Translations under genes and position numbers: made by a program
Shown here: in pieces, positions 51,350 through 51,537 of the stretch
Position numbering within the stretch: position 1 is the stretch's first letter
Layout: the number at the start of each line of letters is the position of its first letter
The notes under the pieces: model-generated
Database searches by the model: none
Told to the model about the DNA's origin: nothing
Seen by the model: only the letters and a program-made list of their open reading frames with translations
Assembly (NCBI RefSeq): GCF_017881085.1
Contig: NZ_JADGRI010000002.1
Location: 1 to 51,537 of the forward strand
Direction of reading: 5' to 3'
DNA: 51,537 nucleotides
Origin: Bradyrhizobium sp.
GTDB taxonomy: Bacteria; Pseudomonadota; Alphaproteobacteria; Rhizobiales; Xanthobacteraceae

Positions 51350-51537
51350 CTAGCGTTTGCCTCGCGTCTTCGCGCGGGTAACGGCACGCACGAAGTAATC
51401 CCTCGCGACCGCATCCAGCGCGGCCGAGATCAATTCATCGGACTCGTCCAGGCGGCCCTTGCGCTCGGCCTCGAGCCGCTCGGCTTCCTCAATATAATCG
51501 ACGGCGAGTCCGCGCAGACGATGGAACTCGGCATCGT
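51350..51537 (-). CDS. Hypothetical protein, C-terminal part only
   Basis: The last ~61 residues are visible, stop at 51350: DAEFHRLRGLAVDYIEEAER, LEAERKGRLDESDELISAAL, DAVARDYFVRAVTRAKTRGK. Charged and helical, likely a small regulatory or structural protein. The 5' end is beyond the window. No family can be named from this piece. Confidence 0.7.
   Translation of the reverse strand, partial: DAEFHRLRGLAVDYIEEAERLEAERKGRLDESDELISAALDAVARDYFVRAVTRAKTRGKR

Noticed and set aside
1..51537. CRISPR arrays, rRNA, tRNA, insertion sequences or integrases
   Set aside because: None seen on reading; the phage-like module at 6.7-9.8 kb has no integrase, attachment repeats or structural genes, so it is not called a prophage.

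Overview
The window looks like chromosomal DNA of a high-GC alphaproteobacterium, most likely Bradyrhizobium or a close relative (Nitrobacteraceae). This is inferred from gene content: a GcrA-family regulator (an alphaproteobacterial family), DUF6894, DUF3606, DUF1127 and DUF1236 small proteins, chemoreceptors without a C-terminal NWETF tether, FixK-type (TTGA-N6-TCAA) and EcfG-type (GGAAC-N16-CGTT) sites, and strongly biased GC codon use on both strands. I saw no rRNA, tRNA, insertion sequence or CRISPR array. Gene density is normal, and both ends cut through genes.

Layout. 1-6.6 kb: a truncated CoA-transferase, a DJ-1/PfpI plus quinone-reductase pair, a PQQ-type sugar dehydrogenase and a GGDEF/EAL protein. 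6.7-9.8 kb: a phage-derived looking module in which an S24 (LexA/CI-like) repressor is transcribed away from a GcrA-like gene, a 59-aa ORF and a DUF1376 gene, all overlapping by 4 nt; repeated 17-bp operators lie in both neighbouring promoter regions. 9.9-17.9 kb: TspO behind a FixK box, a lone Flp pilin, a PilZ protein, a second-type BamA/Omp85, a periplasmic protein of unknown function, a slipin and a Tat-exported cupin. 17.9-21.0 kb: an overlapping three-gene operon (type III polyketide synthase, isoprenylcysteine-type methyltransferase, DHA2 transporter), probably a phenolic-lipid or pyrone pathway.

21.3-23.2 kb is a loose region of small proteins. 23.2-27.4 kb holds a tight four-gene operon (GNAT-like acyltransferase, MFS transporter, YqcI/YcgG family protein, cupin) divergent from a GlxA-type AraC regulator whose ribosome-binding site sits inside a perfect palindrome. 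This is the best candidate for an undescribed pathway. 27.4-28.6 kb has a hidden 55-aa gene and an AraC regulator. 28.9-36.4 kb carries three chemoreceptors with nearly identical signalling domains but different sensors. Two of them follow paralogous 99-aa helical proteins, and those two units share a conserved, equally spaced upstream promoter block.

36.4-39.6 kb: a PadR-ChrA operon facing a multicopper oxidase whose type-1 axial position is Phe. 39.7-44.9 kb: a zinc-ribbon protein, a phasin, a FixK-linked cytochrome c, and a set of small envelope or stress genes, three of which have EcfG-like promoters. 45-51.5 kb: acetyltransferase, GFA protein, AraC regulator, several small proteins (DUF1127, MXKDX-like), an alpha/beta hydrolase and a truncated gene at the right edge. 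Starts were moved inward wherever a Shine-Dalgarno sequence, a stop-start overlap or a signal peptide decided the matter.
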